Shown: positions 1 to 12,772, counted from the stretch's first letter. The stretch is DNA of 64,000 nucleotides from Hyperoodon ampullatus (GCA_949752795.1 OX457064.1:105253454-105317453), one strand, 5' to 3'. Program-made: numbers and translations. Notes: generated from the letters alone by a model not told the origin.

Positions 1-1569
1 GGTGAGGAAGGAGTGTGAACAGCAGTGGCGGACAAGCAGAGGACAAGACCTGGGAAGGCAGGACCGGTGAACTGGTCTTGGGGTCGGGGTGCCGCCATGC
101 CTACCTGGCAGCGTGAAGCAGTGACTCTGCATCACCCCTCCCCCAGATGCACCAGCCACCCGTTTCCGTTGTAGGGACCGAAGCCACGCCCAGAGGACTC
201 AGAGTGGAGGCGCTGGGGTGGCCCGCGCTCTGCTGCGGACTCGCTGAGGCACCTTAGACCAGGACTCTGCCACCTCCCTGTGCACCTGCCGCCTTCAACA
301 ACCATTCTTCTTGAGAGGGGAGACGATTTACAGCTTACCCACTTTTTAAGGCCGGTTTGAATGATGATGACGTCGTAGATAAAGGCATATCATAAGTTCT
401 CTCCATGGGAGCCATGCTTTGTCTAAAGCAATTTCATCTGGATGATGAATGCCTCCACGTTTTGCTCCCTGCAAGTGGCAGGAAAAAAAAGCCTCCGTAA
501 CAGTGAATGTTTCAACAGTTATTTATCGAGCACCTACTGTTTGAAGCGCCTGTGTTAGTGAATAAAGCAGCTTTCAAATTTTTGCCGTTTTGGAGTTGGC
601 ATTCTAATGACTACTTAAATCTGGTTCCACATAGAGTGAAATGACAGGAAAAGTTATACGCAGAACATGAAAATCATGGGCCAATCAGGAAAGACTGATT
701 TTTTAAATTAGTGTAGTGTTCCCAGGCTCTGCTGCTCTGAGACCGACAGGCTCTTGTCTCTCTCTCTCTCTCTGTACTTGTAAAATTCAATGAAGAAAAT
801 GTGTCAGGAGTGCAAACCTATTTGAAGAAGGAAGCTTGTAGAATGGCAGAAAAAGTCATTTTAGGGCAGAAGCTGATGAAAGAAGGAGAAAAATATACCA
901 CGAGAGAAAGCAGAGCCTGGTGACAGAGAAGTGATGGAAGGATGGCTTACAATAGAATATCTGGGTGAAAAATAAAACGCTGTCATCAACCAAGGCAGAA
1001 GAATATTTCATAGGCTTCATAAATCATCCAGACGCTGGCTCCCAACTCCTGGGTGTAGGATGAAGCTCTCCGTGTGGGATGCATTGCAAATGCAGGCTGA
1101 CGGTCACCAGGCCAGTGACAAAGAGTCCTTCCCTTCTGACTTCCATCTTTGGACCAGCGGCTTGCAGGGCACTGACGGTACCTAATTCACAGTGACAGTC
1201 ACTGCGCCCCCTCGAGCTGGTTCAATCCTCTCATTGCCTCAAGGGCCACCGACATTTAGGGAGCACCTACTGTATGCTAAGTACTAGGTGTGGGAGCACA
1301 AGAATGGCAGTGAGCAGGGCTGGCAGGCCGCTGCCTCTGCAGGGCCCAGGCTGGGGTGGACAAAACTGGAAGGTGGCAGTGACCTGCCCAGACTCACACC
1401 GCCTGTGCAGGTGGCAGACCCTGCATGGTCGCCAGGAAGCACCATGTTCTTACATGACTTCAGAGATCATCATTGACATTGAGCTTGTAGGTGTTTACGT
1501 TTGCCCAGCAACCCCAGCCCAGAGTCCATAGAACACAGTGTGAATTGGGACCCTGCATGTGTGCAGTGT
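1..1569. other. Non-coding sequence, probably intron of long DPP6 isoforms
   Basis: I see no gene here. Two short pieces near 525-590 and 1248-1320 share the phrase GAGCACCTACTGT followed by L2-like text, so they are probably old LINE-2 3' fragments. Short open frames around 1274-1531 have no protein-like character. Assignment to a DPP6 intron rests only on the DPP6-S exon 17 kb downstream. Confidence 0.5.
756..773. repeat. (TC)n microsatellite
   Basis: A run of about nine TC units, ending in TCTG. Confidence 0.9.
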
Positions 1570-1915
1570 GCAGGGTCTTTAGTCCATTCGGGCTGTTATA
1601 ACAAAAATACCATGGGCTGGGTAGCAAATAAACAACAGAAATATTTTTCTCACAGTTCTGGAAGCTGGAAGTCCAAGATCAAGGCTGTGGCATAGTCCAT
1701 GTCTTGTGGGGGCCAGCTTCCCGGTTCGTAGATGGCAGTTTCTCAGTGTGTTCTCAGGTGGTGGAAGGGGCCCCCAAGGTGTCTTATAGAAGGGCACTAA
1801 CCCCACTCCACCCTCATGACCTAATCACCTCCCAAAAGTGCCACCTCCAAATGCTAGCACATTGGACTTAGGTTTTAACACATGAATTTTGGGGGACGCA
1901 GATGTCCCATCCCCT
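1570..1915. repeat. Old interspersed repeat, family not named
   Basis: The text is a widespread mammalian repeat: it opens with a variant of TAGTCCATTCGGGCTGTTAT, contains AGTTCTGGAAGCTGGAAGTC, and continues with CCTCATGACCTAATCACCTC near 1814. I recognise it as interspersed but cannot place the family with confidence. Confidence 0.6.
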
Positions 1916-4324
1916 AGCAGGCACTGGATCTAAGTGTCCTGAATCCGGAGCTGCTCTTGTTCCTTGAGCCATACTGACCAGATTAATCAAAATAAGGAAC
2001 CAAGGAATCCTCGGGTTGAAATGCCATGGTTGGAGAAAATATAACCCTTGGTAGAATGACCAGGTGGGGAGGACATTGAAAAATAAATGAGGTGTGATCA
2101 TTACAATTTATCCCCATCATTACAGAATTGCTTATTAGTAAGTTCCACGTGGTACAAACAAAAGGTGAAAATAAGTGACAAATGTTTCTAACGTTGGCAG
2201 TACCTTGCTTTGGGCCTTCCAGAGAATTATTTGTGTTGCTGCAGCTAAATGTGTCCAAAGAAAATGGATCAACTCTTAAATGGCCAACGTGTTCTTTCAA
2301 GTCGACCCTGATATGCAAGTTTAAATTTTCTTTTTTATCCATCCCCACCGTTTTACTTCAGGCACTTCTTTTTTCTTGCTTGGACGGCTCCAGAAACTTC
2401 CTAAACTGCTATCTCTGTCCTAGTTCATTTCCCACATGCTGAAAAGAGACATTTCTAAATGGCAAATGTGCTCATGACATTTTAGTGCCCACATTTTTTT
2501 TCCAGTTGTCTGCAGGGTGGAGCTTGTCCCTTTAATGAAGGGGGTCATCATAATCTGAGCCTTGCCCAGTCCATGCTGCCTCACCCACACTGCACCCCAG
2601 CACCCTAGATTCCCTACAGCCCCTCAAAGGACCTTCTTGTGCATTGCCACCCTTTATTTGTACATGGGTCCCACTGCTCTGTCGCTTCTCCACTAGTCCA
2701 CCTGGCCCCCTATCATTCCAGTGGGACATCCTACAGAAACCTTTGAGGACCACAGGTCCATTGCTCCACCTCTGTACACACTTGCCTTCACATTCATCTT
2801 GTGATATGGTTTGTTTGTCTGCCTTCCCACTAGACTGAGTGTCCTTCAAAGCCGAGGTTGTGCTTTTTCTGTATCTGTGTTTCCCCAGTGTCCCAGTAGG
2901 CCCTGGTATATAGTAGATGCTCAATAAATGTCTGGGAATTAAATGAGAGAGACAAAAAAAGTGACCAATCAGGGTTATCCAATACTAATCTCTTATTTTG
3001 AATGGAATCAAAACTCTCAGCAAGTTGAAAACTAATGTTGGGCTTTGGGAACCTGAACTAGTTTGCAGTCACCCCTTCCCTAAAAAACCTGTGTGAATTC
3101 CATCTGACCCCCAGGACAAGAGGGTCATTGGGGTAGGACTAGCCTTGGGCATCCTTAGGCGTCAGTCTGTACGGGGACCTTTCACTTGCTCATCACTACC
3201 ACCAAATGCTAAATTGGAAAGCAACTTGGGCTTGAAAAGAAGGCTTCTGAGTTTGCATGAATTCAAGTTCCTGAAAAGGAGAATCCGATTGGCCTGACTC
3301 TTCACATGGGTTATATGGCTATAGATTGGCTGTCCTTGGGTCAGGCCACAGACCCTGGTCCTATCACCCATGACATGGTATTCTTGTCTCGTCCTAAGAG
3401 GGATACTCAGAGGGGGATTTCCATCCAGAATGAACCTAGTGATGGACATGTAGGTATTTTCTATTAGAACATAAACCCTCAAGAGAAGGAAAACGTATTC
3501 CTTCCTTATACTCCAGTATCAGTGAGTAATATTTGACTCCATTCCTTTTTAGAGGTATAGCCAAAATCTATACCCATCAGAAGACCATAGTTCATCTGAA
3601 GGATGAGGGGGGGTTTCTGAAAGCTGCTGAAAAGAGTCAGGGAAGAAGGTAGCCCTGAATCTAGCAATGATTTTCCCGAGTGTCTTCACGTTAGTGCTTC
3701 TGGTGGGGTAGGTCTATTAACTTGATCCACTGACAGGATCTCAATACTTGGTTAATGTAGAGATATGGGGTGTCTTAATGTCTCTGTCAACTGTATCTGT
3801 TATCAATAAGTTTATGAATGATAGCAACCACAAAGGATAAAAACATGATTGTGCTTTTGAAGTCTCAATGAGGAAAATCCTTTAAAACTGGAGCCTTTCT
3901 GGTCCCTGTGAATTTTACCACATCCACTGTACGCTTTCCTGCCTGTCATTCTACTCGGGATGGGCTTTGAGAAATCATCAATCCTGTAGGTTTCAATCTT
4001 GCATCCTGTATGAGGTGTGGCTCAAACTCAGCTAATTTCCTGGTGTAATATGTTCATCACAAGGGCGATCTTTCTATTCAGTATTCATCTGCGCATCTTT
4101 GTAAGAGACATAATTTATTGATTTAGGTGTGCTTTTTCTCCATCACATGCAGACCCTTTTGGGATAGTGGCATGTTTTGTAGATGGACATGTTGAAAAGG
4201 GGAAATTACTTGTGTTGGAGCCTGAGGCTGCTTAAGGATCTGGCTCTGGTGTCAGTTTCTGAAGGCTTCCTGGAGAAGCTACAGGGTCAGAGCATTCTCA
4301 GAAAGGGAGAGAAAGACTTGGAAT
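1916..4324. other. Non-coding sequence with an L2 fragment
   Basis: No gene is recognised. About 2838-2945 reads as an L2 3' end (GTATATAGTAGATGCTCAATAAATG). The rest is unique-looking sequence in which open frames are short and overlap on both strands. Confidence 0.5.
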
Positions 4325-4340
4325 AAAAGGGAATCGTGGT

Positions 4341-6545
4341 GCAAAAATCCTCAACAAAATACTAGCAAACAGAATCCAACAGCACATTAAAAGGATCATA
4401 CACCATGATCAAGTGGGGTTTATTCCAGGAATGCAAGGATTCTTCAATATACGCAAATCAATCAACGTGATACACCATATTAACAAATTGAAGGAGAAAA
4501 ACCATATGATCATCTCAATAGATGCAGAGAAAGCTTTCGACAAAATTCAACACCCATTTATGATAAAAACCCTGCAGAAAGTAGGCATAGAGGGAACTTT
4601 CCTCAACATAATAAAGGCCATATATGACAAACCCACAGCCAGCATCATCCTCAATGGTGAAAAACTGAAACCATTTCCACTGAGATCAGGAACAAGACAA
4701 GGTTGCCCACTCTCACCACTCTTATTCAACATAGTTTTGGAAGTTTTAGCCACAGCAATCAGAGAAGAAAAGGAAATAAAAGGAATCCAAATCGGAAAAG
4801 AAGAAGTAAAGCTGTCACTGTTTGCAGATGACATGATACTATACATAGAGAATCCTAAAGATGCTACCAGAAAACTACTAGAGCTAATCAATGAATTTGG
4901 TAAAGTTGCAGGATACAAAATTAATGCACAGAAATCTGTGGCATTCCTATATACTAAGGATGAAAAATCTGAAAGTGAAATCAAGGAAACACTCCCATTT
5001 ACCATTGCAACAAAAAGAATAAAATATCTAGGAATAAACCTACCTAAGGAGACAAAAGACCTGTATGCAGAAAATTATAAGACACTGATGAAAGAAATTA
5101 AAGATGATACAAATAGATGGAGAGATGTACCATGTTCTTGGATTGGAAGAATCAACATTGTGAAAATGACTCTACTACCCAAAGCAATCTACAGATTCAG
5201 TGCAATCCCTATCAAACTACCACTGGCATTTTTCACAGAACTAGAACAAAAAATTTCACAATTTGTATGGAAACACAAAAGACCCCGAATAGCCAAAGCA
5301 ATCTTGAGAACGAAAAATGGAGCTGGAGGAATCAGGCTCCCTGACTTCAGACTATACTACAAAGCTACGGTAATCAAGACAGTATGGTACTGGCACAAAA
5401 ACAGAAAGATAGATCAATGGAACAGGATAGAAAGCCCAGAGATAAACCCACGGACATACGGTCACCTTATCTTTGATAAAGGAGGCAGGAATGTACAGTG
5501 GAGAAAGGACAGTCTCTTCAATAAGTGGTGCTGGGAAAACTGGATAGGGACATGTAAAAGTATGAGATTAGATCACTCCCTAACACCATACACAAAAATA
5601 AGCTCAAAATGGATAAAAGACCTAAATGTAAGGCCAGACACTATCAAACTCTTAGAGGAAAACATAGGCAGAACACTCTATGACATAAATCACAGCAAGA
5701 TCCTTTTTGACCCACCTCCTAGAGAAATGGAAATAAAGACAAAAATAAACACATGGGACCTAATGAAACTTAAAAGCTTTTGCACAGCAAAGGAAACCAT
5801 AAACAAGACCAAAAGACAACCCTCAGAATGGGAGAAAATATTTGCAAATGAAGCAACTGACAAAGGATTAATCTCCAAAATTTATAAGCAGCTCATGCAG
5901 CTCAATAACAAAAAAACAAACAACCCAATCCAAAAATGGGCAGAAGACCTAAATAGACATTTCTCCACAGAAGATATACAGACTGCCAACAAACACATGA
6001 AAGGATGCTCAACATCTTTACTCATTAGAGAAATGCAAATCAAAACTACCATGAGATATCATCTCACACCAGTCAGAATGGCCATCATCAAAAAATCTAG
6101 AAACAATAAATGCTGGAGAGGGTGTGGAAAAAAGGGAACAGTCTTGCACTGCTGGTGGGAATGTGAATTGGTACAGCCACTATGGAGAACGGTATGGAGG
6201 TTCCTTAAAAAACTACAAATAGAACTACCATATGACCCAGCAATCCCACTACTGGGCATATACCCTGAGAAAACCATAATTCAAAAAGAGACATGTACCA
6301 AAATGTTCATAGCAGCCCTATTTACAATAGCCCGGAGATGGAAACAACCTAAGTGTCCATCATCGGATGAATGGGTAAAGAAGATGTGGCACATATATAC
6401 AATGGAATATTACTCAGCCATAAAAAGAAATGAAATTGAGCTATTTGTAATGAGGTTGATGGACCTAGAGTCTGTCATACAGAGTGAAGTAAGTCAGAAA
6501 GAGAAAGACAAATACTGTATGCTGACACATATATATGGAATTTAA
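4341..6545 (+). pseudogene. L1 ORF2 C-terminal fragment (reverse transcriptase), 5'-truncated
   Basis: ORF2p normally has an N-terminal endonuclease, a reverse transcriptase that copies L1 RNA at a nicked target, and a cysteine-rich C-terminus, about 1,275 residues in all. Here only about the last 735 codons remain. The frame is open from the first base after the target-site duplication ([11 protein letters not shown]) to the TAA at 6543-6545. Visible motifs are reverse-transcriptase motif A ([13 protein letters not shown], near 4509-4547), the [10 protein letters not shown] block, the catalytic FADD at 4821-4832, and a C-terminal [18 protein letters not shown] zinc-knuckle-like region at 6111-6164. 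The first in-frame GTG is at 4413, but no native start exists. The absence of stops or frameshifts over 2.2 kb points to a fairly recent insertion. It is a dead-on-arrival copy, not a host gene. Confidence 0.95.
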
Positions 6546-6880
6546 GAAAAAAAAATGTCATGAAGAACATAGGGCTAAGACAGAAATAAAGACACAGACC
6601 TACTTGAGAACGGACTTGAGGATATGGGGAGGGGGAAGGGTAAGCTGTGACAAAGCGAAAGAGAGGCATGGACATATATACACTACCAAACGTAAGGTAG
6701 ATAGATAGTGGGAAGCAGCCGCAGAGCACAGGGAGATCAGCTGGGTGCTTTGTGACTGCCTGGAGGGGTGGGATGGGGAGCGTGGGAGGGAGGGAGATGC
6801 ATGAGGGAAGGGATATGGGAACAGAGGTATATGTATGACTGATTCACTTTGTTATAAAGCAGAAACTAATTTAAAAAAAA

Positions 6881-7063
6881 TTCTGTTAAAATGATAACAG
6901 CAGAGTACATAAAGTACTCTAATCTTAAATATATTACGTAATGATTCTTTATATATGGACAAAACTATGTAACCACCACTCAGATCAAGACATATAATAT
7001 TTCCAAAAGGAAAGATAAAACATAAGATTCATTTGTGTCCTTTCCCTGTCTATCCCCTCCCAC
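6881..7063 (+). other. Putative L1 3'-transduced segment
   Basis: It lies between the first A-run after the L1 3' UTR (6873-6880) and the terminal A tail, but inside the target-site duplication, so it arrived with the L1. It does not resemble the ends of the other L1 copies here (compare CTAACACAACCTTG near 25725). Part of it (GTAACCACCACTCAGATCAA) resembles old L1M 3' sequence, as expected if the source copy read through into a neighbouring repeat. Confidence 0.7.
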
Positions 7064-7103
7064 AAAAAAAAAAAAGAAAAAAAAAAAAAAAAGGGAATCG
7101 TGG

Positions 7104-9564
7104 GCCCATGGACAGGCACAGATTCTCTTATAGATCTTAGAACAGTGGCTTTCTAATATTTCACAGGTGACCCCGTTTCACAAAAGTTTCACAAAATAAT
7201 ACCCTTACTAAGAGCCATATCCGCTTATATTTTCCATTTTATTCTACTTCCTCTCTTTCATTGCTGGTTGACACAATAAGTGACAGAATACATTTCACAA
7301 TATAAATCTTGTTTTTCATTTTCTTAGGAGGGCAGTTGTCTTTGTGAAGTTGTTTCTGTGTTGCCCAACAAGTAGTTATCTTTTCTGTTTCTTGGGGGCT
7401 GGCGGAGAGTCTGACTCCCAGTCAGTACTCAATGGCAGATATTCTTATTCTTATTCAATAGGCTGGGCTCTAATTCTTAAGGACTTTTGCTTAGTTCTAA
7501 TTTTCAGCAAAAGAGACTCTTAAAAAAGACATAATAAGGCACATAGAACCTTTTAAGCTTGTCTGATGAATTGAGGAAATATGTCTTCCTCATGTATTTC
7601 ATTGTTGATTTCTAAAATGTAAGACATTTTTTTCTCTTTGGTGGCCATTGTTCTTCCCTTTTCATTCTTTCTCCTTGAAAAGTGGTCACCTGTAGTGAGG
7701 GACTCGGCGGATCCTGTGTTTTAAGCCGGGGAGCCCTTCGTTTCAATGACATGTGGCTCTCGTCGGGGGGTGTGGGGAGGACAAGTGCCCTGGCTGGATG
7801 CTGAAACAGGGGTAGGGCAGGATGGAGCCCCAAGTTCTCGGGAAGCCTCTTCTCCCAACCTCATCACCTTGGCAGCCATTCCACCTGACATTTCCTCCTG
7901 TGCATGCGGTTGCATCCTCCCAGGGGGGTCTACATCCACGTTTCCATCTCTCAGTGATCTGTGAACTGTATCCATACCACCCCATGAGGCTCAAACAGGA
8001 ACTCTGTGTTGTGATTCTGTCTGAATGTCTGTGCTGATAACGAGTTGCCTAAAATGAATGATCTGGTTCTGACCTCTCCTGGTGCTCATGTGAAGAAACA
8101 CTCTTGTCCTCTGAATTTCAGTGGAGGTGACACTCAAGTGTTCCCAAAGTTCTCTCCCTAACACACCCATTTTTCTGTTGTTTCCTGTGTGCTAAGCACA
8201 GAGGATACAAAGAAGAAATGTCCTTAAGGTGACCTCAGTCCAGCAATGAGAAGAGCTGCTGATTTAGCCCCTCCTCTGTGTCCACTGGTTTACAGAGTTG
8301 ACCTAATTTAGTTCTGACCGTACTCTATAAGCTGCCCACTGTTGTGTGCATTTAACAGCTGAAACCTGGACTCAGTGGCTTGTACACAGACAGCAAGCGA
8401 ACAGACCTGGGATTTGCAAATAAGAAATTATTCTGACGTTAAAGCTCATTCCTTTAACTGATATGCAGCCCTTCATTTTACCTTGGCCTTGCCCTGGAGA
8501 AACCCACGATGGGGCTAGGAAGCCAGGAGGGGAAGTGGACGGTGGAGCTGTGATGTAACAAGACTTCACACAAGTGTGGGACATGAAAAGTGTGATGGGA
8601 GAGCAAGAGGCAAGGGATGAAGTCTAGGAGGAGGTAGGAGGTGGCATTTGAACTGGGCTTTGAAGGATGTATAGGAGCTCATCAGATGGGGGGGTTGGGG
8701 TGGAACTAGTGCTCCTCCTTTGGTGGAAGACATGTTTTCTTTGACCCTCCTTTTTCATGCCCACGCTTTGATATTACCTTCCAAGAGAAAATACCAAGTG
8801 TCTTAGATTGCCATTTTTTATATGCATCTCCAATTTGAAGTGGCCCGTTTGGGTGTCAGGTACACCGTCATTTACACTCAACTCCAAAGCCAAGTCGGAT
8901 GTGTTTTGCAAAGTTGGACAGTAGGGATTTCACTGACGGATGCTTCTCTGGGAATTATCTGCAGGAATCTGCTTCTTTCTTTCTTTGATGTTGAAAACGA
9001 AGCAGGACAACTTGGAGGCTTGGAGGGACGTGTTATATAAGACATATTCTCCTATGTGGGTATGAAAGCTCTTCCTGACCTGGATCCTATTGCTACACAG
9101 CCACACCTGGGCCAGATGGCAGGGGGTGAGCAGAGGTCCTGGGAAACCAGAGAGGATGTGAAACGCAGGCCAGGAGGATGACCCAGAGGCTCCTTTGAGG
9201 ACATCTGTCCTGAGACACCATTGATGACAACGTGACAGCAGGAATATCTGAGTCCCCCACCACATCTGGTGTTACCCAAATAACAGGAGAGCTTGTTCAC
9301 AGCTGGCCTCGTGAACAGCCCCAGAAAGACCAACTGGGGCCGTCAACAAGGCATCTGTTGAGCTGCTGTTGCCCAGGTCATCCTGGTGGTATGGGACACT
9401 CAAGGAGAAGCAGGCAGTGCCCAGCTATGACCTGCCAGCTCAGGTGGCCGACCTGCCTGGGTGCTAGGGTGCTCTTGCTCTCTGGTCGGGTTTCAAGGTG
9501 CAAGGTGGGTCAGGGGGAGATGTGAAAGGCAAAGCAACCGGAATGGAATTAAGCTACTTCATGA
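7104..9564. other. Non-coding sequence, few repeats
   Basis: No gene is recognised. AACAGTGGCTTTCTAATATT near 7141 may be the start of an eroded hAT element, and 8165-8400 has weak L2/MIR-like wording. GC content is raised at 7700-7950, but the overlapping open frames there on both strands have no conserved character. Confidence 0.45.
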
Positions 9565-9580
9565 TGAAACATACACATTT

Positions 9581-9779
9581 TTTTTTTTTTTTTTTTTTTT
9601 TTTGCGGTACGTGGGCCTCTCACTGTTGTGGCCTCTCCCGTCATGGAGCACAGGCTCAGCGGCCACGGCTCACGGGCCCAGCCGCTCCGTGGCATGTGGG
9701 ATCTTCCTGGACCGGGGCACGAACACGCGTCCCCTGCATCGACAGGCAGACTCTCAACCACTGTGCCACCAGGGAATCC
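9581..9779 (-). mobile_element. CHR-type tRNA-derived SINE
   Basis: Reverse-orientation SINE with the T-run at left and the tRNA-like head at right. Flanking copies of TGAAACATACACATTT (9565-9580) and TGAAACACACACATTT (9780-9795) form a target-site duplication with one mismatch. This copy lacks about a dozen bases that the others carry between GAGCACAGGCTC and AGCGG. Confidence 0.95.
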
Positions 9780-10017
9780 TGAAACACACACATTTTTAAA
9801 TGAGGTTTTCAAAATGCTGCAGAGTTTGTACTGCATCTGGTCCCCCGACCGTTAAGTTGAGGCTGCAGTCTAATAGCCGGGTGTGAACATAAATGTGGGG
9901 TGGTTTCAAAGTCTTTTGCATAATGGCAATTTTCAGAAATGTGATTATCAACCTTGGAATATCTACCTGGACTCACAGAATAGCATTTTCCAGCTGGAAA
10001 GTATTTAGGGAATATGC

Positions 10018-10256
10018 AATTTAGAGCGTGTGGTCCATCGACACAGAGGGCAGAGAGTTGGACTTAAATGTAGATTCACACCAGGCCCGTCAATCAAACA
10101 ACTACCTGTGTGACCTTGGGCAAATGATCCTCTCTCGAAGCCCCCATTTTCTTACCTGTAAATTAAGAATTAGACAGTTATTTCCTAGGATTATTGGGAG
10201 AGTTAAGTAAGATGGTACAAGTGATCATGCAGGGCTACCGAGGGCTCTCGATACAT
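10018..10256 (+). repeat. MIR SINE fragment
   Basis: The core GTGTGACCTTGGGCAAATGA followed by CATTTTCTTACCTGTAAATT is the typical MIR body. Confidence 0.8.
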
Positions 10257-10359
10257 TTTATTTGGACTTTTCTCCAGCCTAGTTACAGGTGAGGAAGCTG
10301 AGGTTTATGGAGGTGAAGTTGACATCCCGTTATCATCAGTGGTCCAAGCGAAGCCCACC

Positions 10360-10445
10360 CGTCTTCCTCCTTCCCTCCTTTCCGTGGTCCTGTGCTCCCT
10401 CCCCACCTCTCTTCCTCCCTCCTACCCTCTTTTTTTCCTTATTCA
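10360..10445. repeat. Pyrimidine-rich low-complexity tract
   Basis: Almost all C and T, with repeated CCTCC and CTTCC words. Confidence 0.7.
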
Positions 10446-11677
10446 GCTTGTAATTTATTCCCTTTTCCCTCCCACCATCAGCAAACATTATACCACGTCT
10501 GGTGGGTAGCTTTTACTCTGTATGTATTTTTGCAAAACACGTATTTTGTACGAATGTATTTTTATTTGTTAAAAGGTTTGAGTTTATGTGTATATGCTTA
10601 TGTGTTTTGTATACACATATTTATGTAAATATATATTTACATGTGTATGTATATGCATACGTGTGTGAATATGTATTTATGTTTCTTAGTTTTTGCCCTG
10701 AGCACCGTGTTTATAACCCATCCATGCTGCTCTGTGCACATATTACCTTCCTGCTCATCACTGTGCACTGCATGGTGTGTGTCCAGAGCATTCTACGTAG
10801 CCCTCCACGAGGATGGGCACCCAGGTTGCCTCCAAACCCCCTCCCTACCACCACCATCACGTCTTTCTCCTTGTACTTCCTAAGGCAGGACCCAAAGGCT
10901 TTTATTTGTTCCAAGTTCCTCTCTCCTATTAGGCTGAGAGTCCTTGAGAGCAGATTTCCTGACTTTTATACAAAGCACCTAGCACATAGTAGTATCTCAG
11001 TAAACACGGGGCCGTTGGCTTCTCGGGCAGCTGGACACATTGGCTCAGGCCAAACCTCCCATGGCCTCAACTTCAGGAAGAGTGACTAGTATTACTTTAC
11101 CTGATAAAGGTTCATGATCAACCAGGGAAGCATCTTTTAGGAAAAGATGAAAATCATTCAAATGGGGCTTGTCATTGAATTCCTTTGAATACACGATATT
11201 ATGCATTTATCCAAACAAATAATTTTGAGCACTTACTCTAAGTAATGGAGGTATGAATTATGCACACCATTTGAATGCTTTCAGGACTCCCAAATCCATG
11301 GGTGATTCCCGCTTCCAGGACACTGACCCCCCATTCGATGGAACTGGGGTGGCATTTGGAGAGGATGCTGTGAGGATGCACACAGGGGAGGGTGTGTGGA
11401 GGCTCCTGGGTCAAGCCCCAGTCTCCCTCCAGAAAAGGAGACACCCTGACAACAGTGGGAGGTGAACTGTTTCATAATTAGTGGAAACACTTGTCTTCCC
11501 GCAATGTATGTCTTCTAGGCTGATGGGAAAAAGCGTTAGGACTTTTTATCTATGGCCTTCCCTTTCGGAGGTGGGAGGAATGGTCTACTTTGATACAAGA
11601 TTCTTTTTTCTATTGATTTTGTGATTCTGAGTGAGCCAACATAACTGTAATTGACATGGAACAGAGTCACTCCAGAC
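10446..11677. other. Non-coding sequence with TG/TA-rich tract and an L2 end
   Basis: 10560-10690 is rich in TATG/TGTA words. About 10880-11005 is an L2-like 3' end (AGCACATAGTAGTATCTCAG). A 195-codon open frame from 10502 runs through both and has no recognisable domain, so I treat it as chance. 11010-11677 shows nothing I recognise. Confidence 0.5.
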
Positions 11678-11884
11678 CTGGGGTCTGCAAAGGACCAGAT
11701 AGTAAATATATTACACTTTACAGGCCACCTGGTCTTGGTCACAAGTTCAACTCTGCCACTGTAGTGCAGAAGGTCTCGTTAGATAATGTGTAAGTGAATG
11801 GGCTCAGCTGTATTCCAATAAAACTTTATTTTAAAAAATAAGATGTGGGTCGGATTTGGCCCAGGGGCCATAGTTGGATCCTGA
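11678..11884 (+). repeat. MER20-like hAT-Charlie DNA transposon
   Basis: Reads GGGGTCTGCAAAGGACCAGA ... CCAATAAAACTTTATTTTAA ... GGATTTGGCCCAGGGGCCAT, the well-known MER20-type non-autonomous hAT text. Confidence 0.8.
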
Positions 11885-12342
11885 TTTGGGAACTCACTCA
11901 TTTGCTACATCTAGAAAACAACATAAATTTAGCAGGTCTATTAAGACAGATCAGCTCCTGTTTCTTCCTAATTTAACTGGCTATAATTTTAGGGGGATAC
12001 TCTTAGCAAAACTGTTAGGAGTAATGCGAAGGGAAGACAGAAGAGGAATTTGTACTGTATTCATTTGAGCTCAGCTTGGTTGTGCATGACAGAAAACCTA
12101 AGTAATCGTGGTTTATGTAAGAGAGAAGTTTCTTTCTCTCTCCTGTATATGCAATTTGGAGGTAAACAGCCCAAGAATCTGATGGCTATTCTATTTTCTC
12201 CTGTGAATGGTCTTGGTTTCATGATTCAAGATTGCAGCAAGCATCCCAGGTAGAGAGATGGGAAAAAGGAGGAGGAGAAGGATAGTAAATTAAGAATATT
12301 CCCCCTGACAGATGCTTTACCAGTCACTTCTACTCATAGTCT
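11885..12342. other. Non-coding sequence, nothing recognised
   Basis: No gene or named repeat is seen. Confidence 0.4.
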
Positions 12343-12704
12343 GTCATAGTTGAGTTTATGTGTCAGTGTGGCTAGGCCATGGTACCCAGCTTTTGGTCAA
12401 ACTAGATGTTGCTGTGGAGGATTGGGGTTTTTTAATGTGATTACCATTTAAATCAGTAGACTCCTGAGTAAAACAGATTACCCTCCACAATATGGGTGGG
12501 CTTTGTCCAATCAGTTGAAGGCTTTAAGAAAAAAAAGACCAACCTCCTTGGAGGAAGAGGGAATTCTGCCTCCAGATGGCCTTTTACCTGGGTTTCCAGC
12601 CTTCTGGCCTACATGGTCCTACCCTGCAGCTTTCATATTTGCAAGCCCCTGCAATCAAATGAGCCAATTCCTTAAATTTCTTAAAATACTCAATCTCTCT
12701 CTCG

Positions 12705-12772
<68 letters not shown>

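Larger units (their letters stand above)
4340..7092 (+). mobile_element. 5'-truncated LINE-1 with target-site duplication
   Basis: The element starts abruptly inside ORF2 and runs through ORF2 to a stop at 6545, a 3' UTR with a G-rich tract (6762-6796), a first A-run at 6873-6880, about 183 bp of extra sequence and a terminal A-rich tail at 7064-7092. It is flanked by a perfect 15-bp duplication AAAAGGGAATCGTGG at 4325-4339 and 7089-7103, which fixes both ends. Wording resembles cetartiodactyl L1. It lacks the 5' UTR, ORF1 and the endonuclease part of ORF2, so it cannot move on its own. Confidence 0.95.

Noticed and set aside
4547..5005. 152-codon open frame on the minus strand
   Set aside because: It is the antisense shadow of the L1 ORF2.
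10502..11089. 195-codon open frame
   Set aside because: It runs through a TG/TA-rich simple tract and an L2 end.
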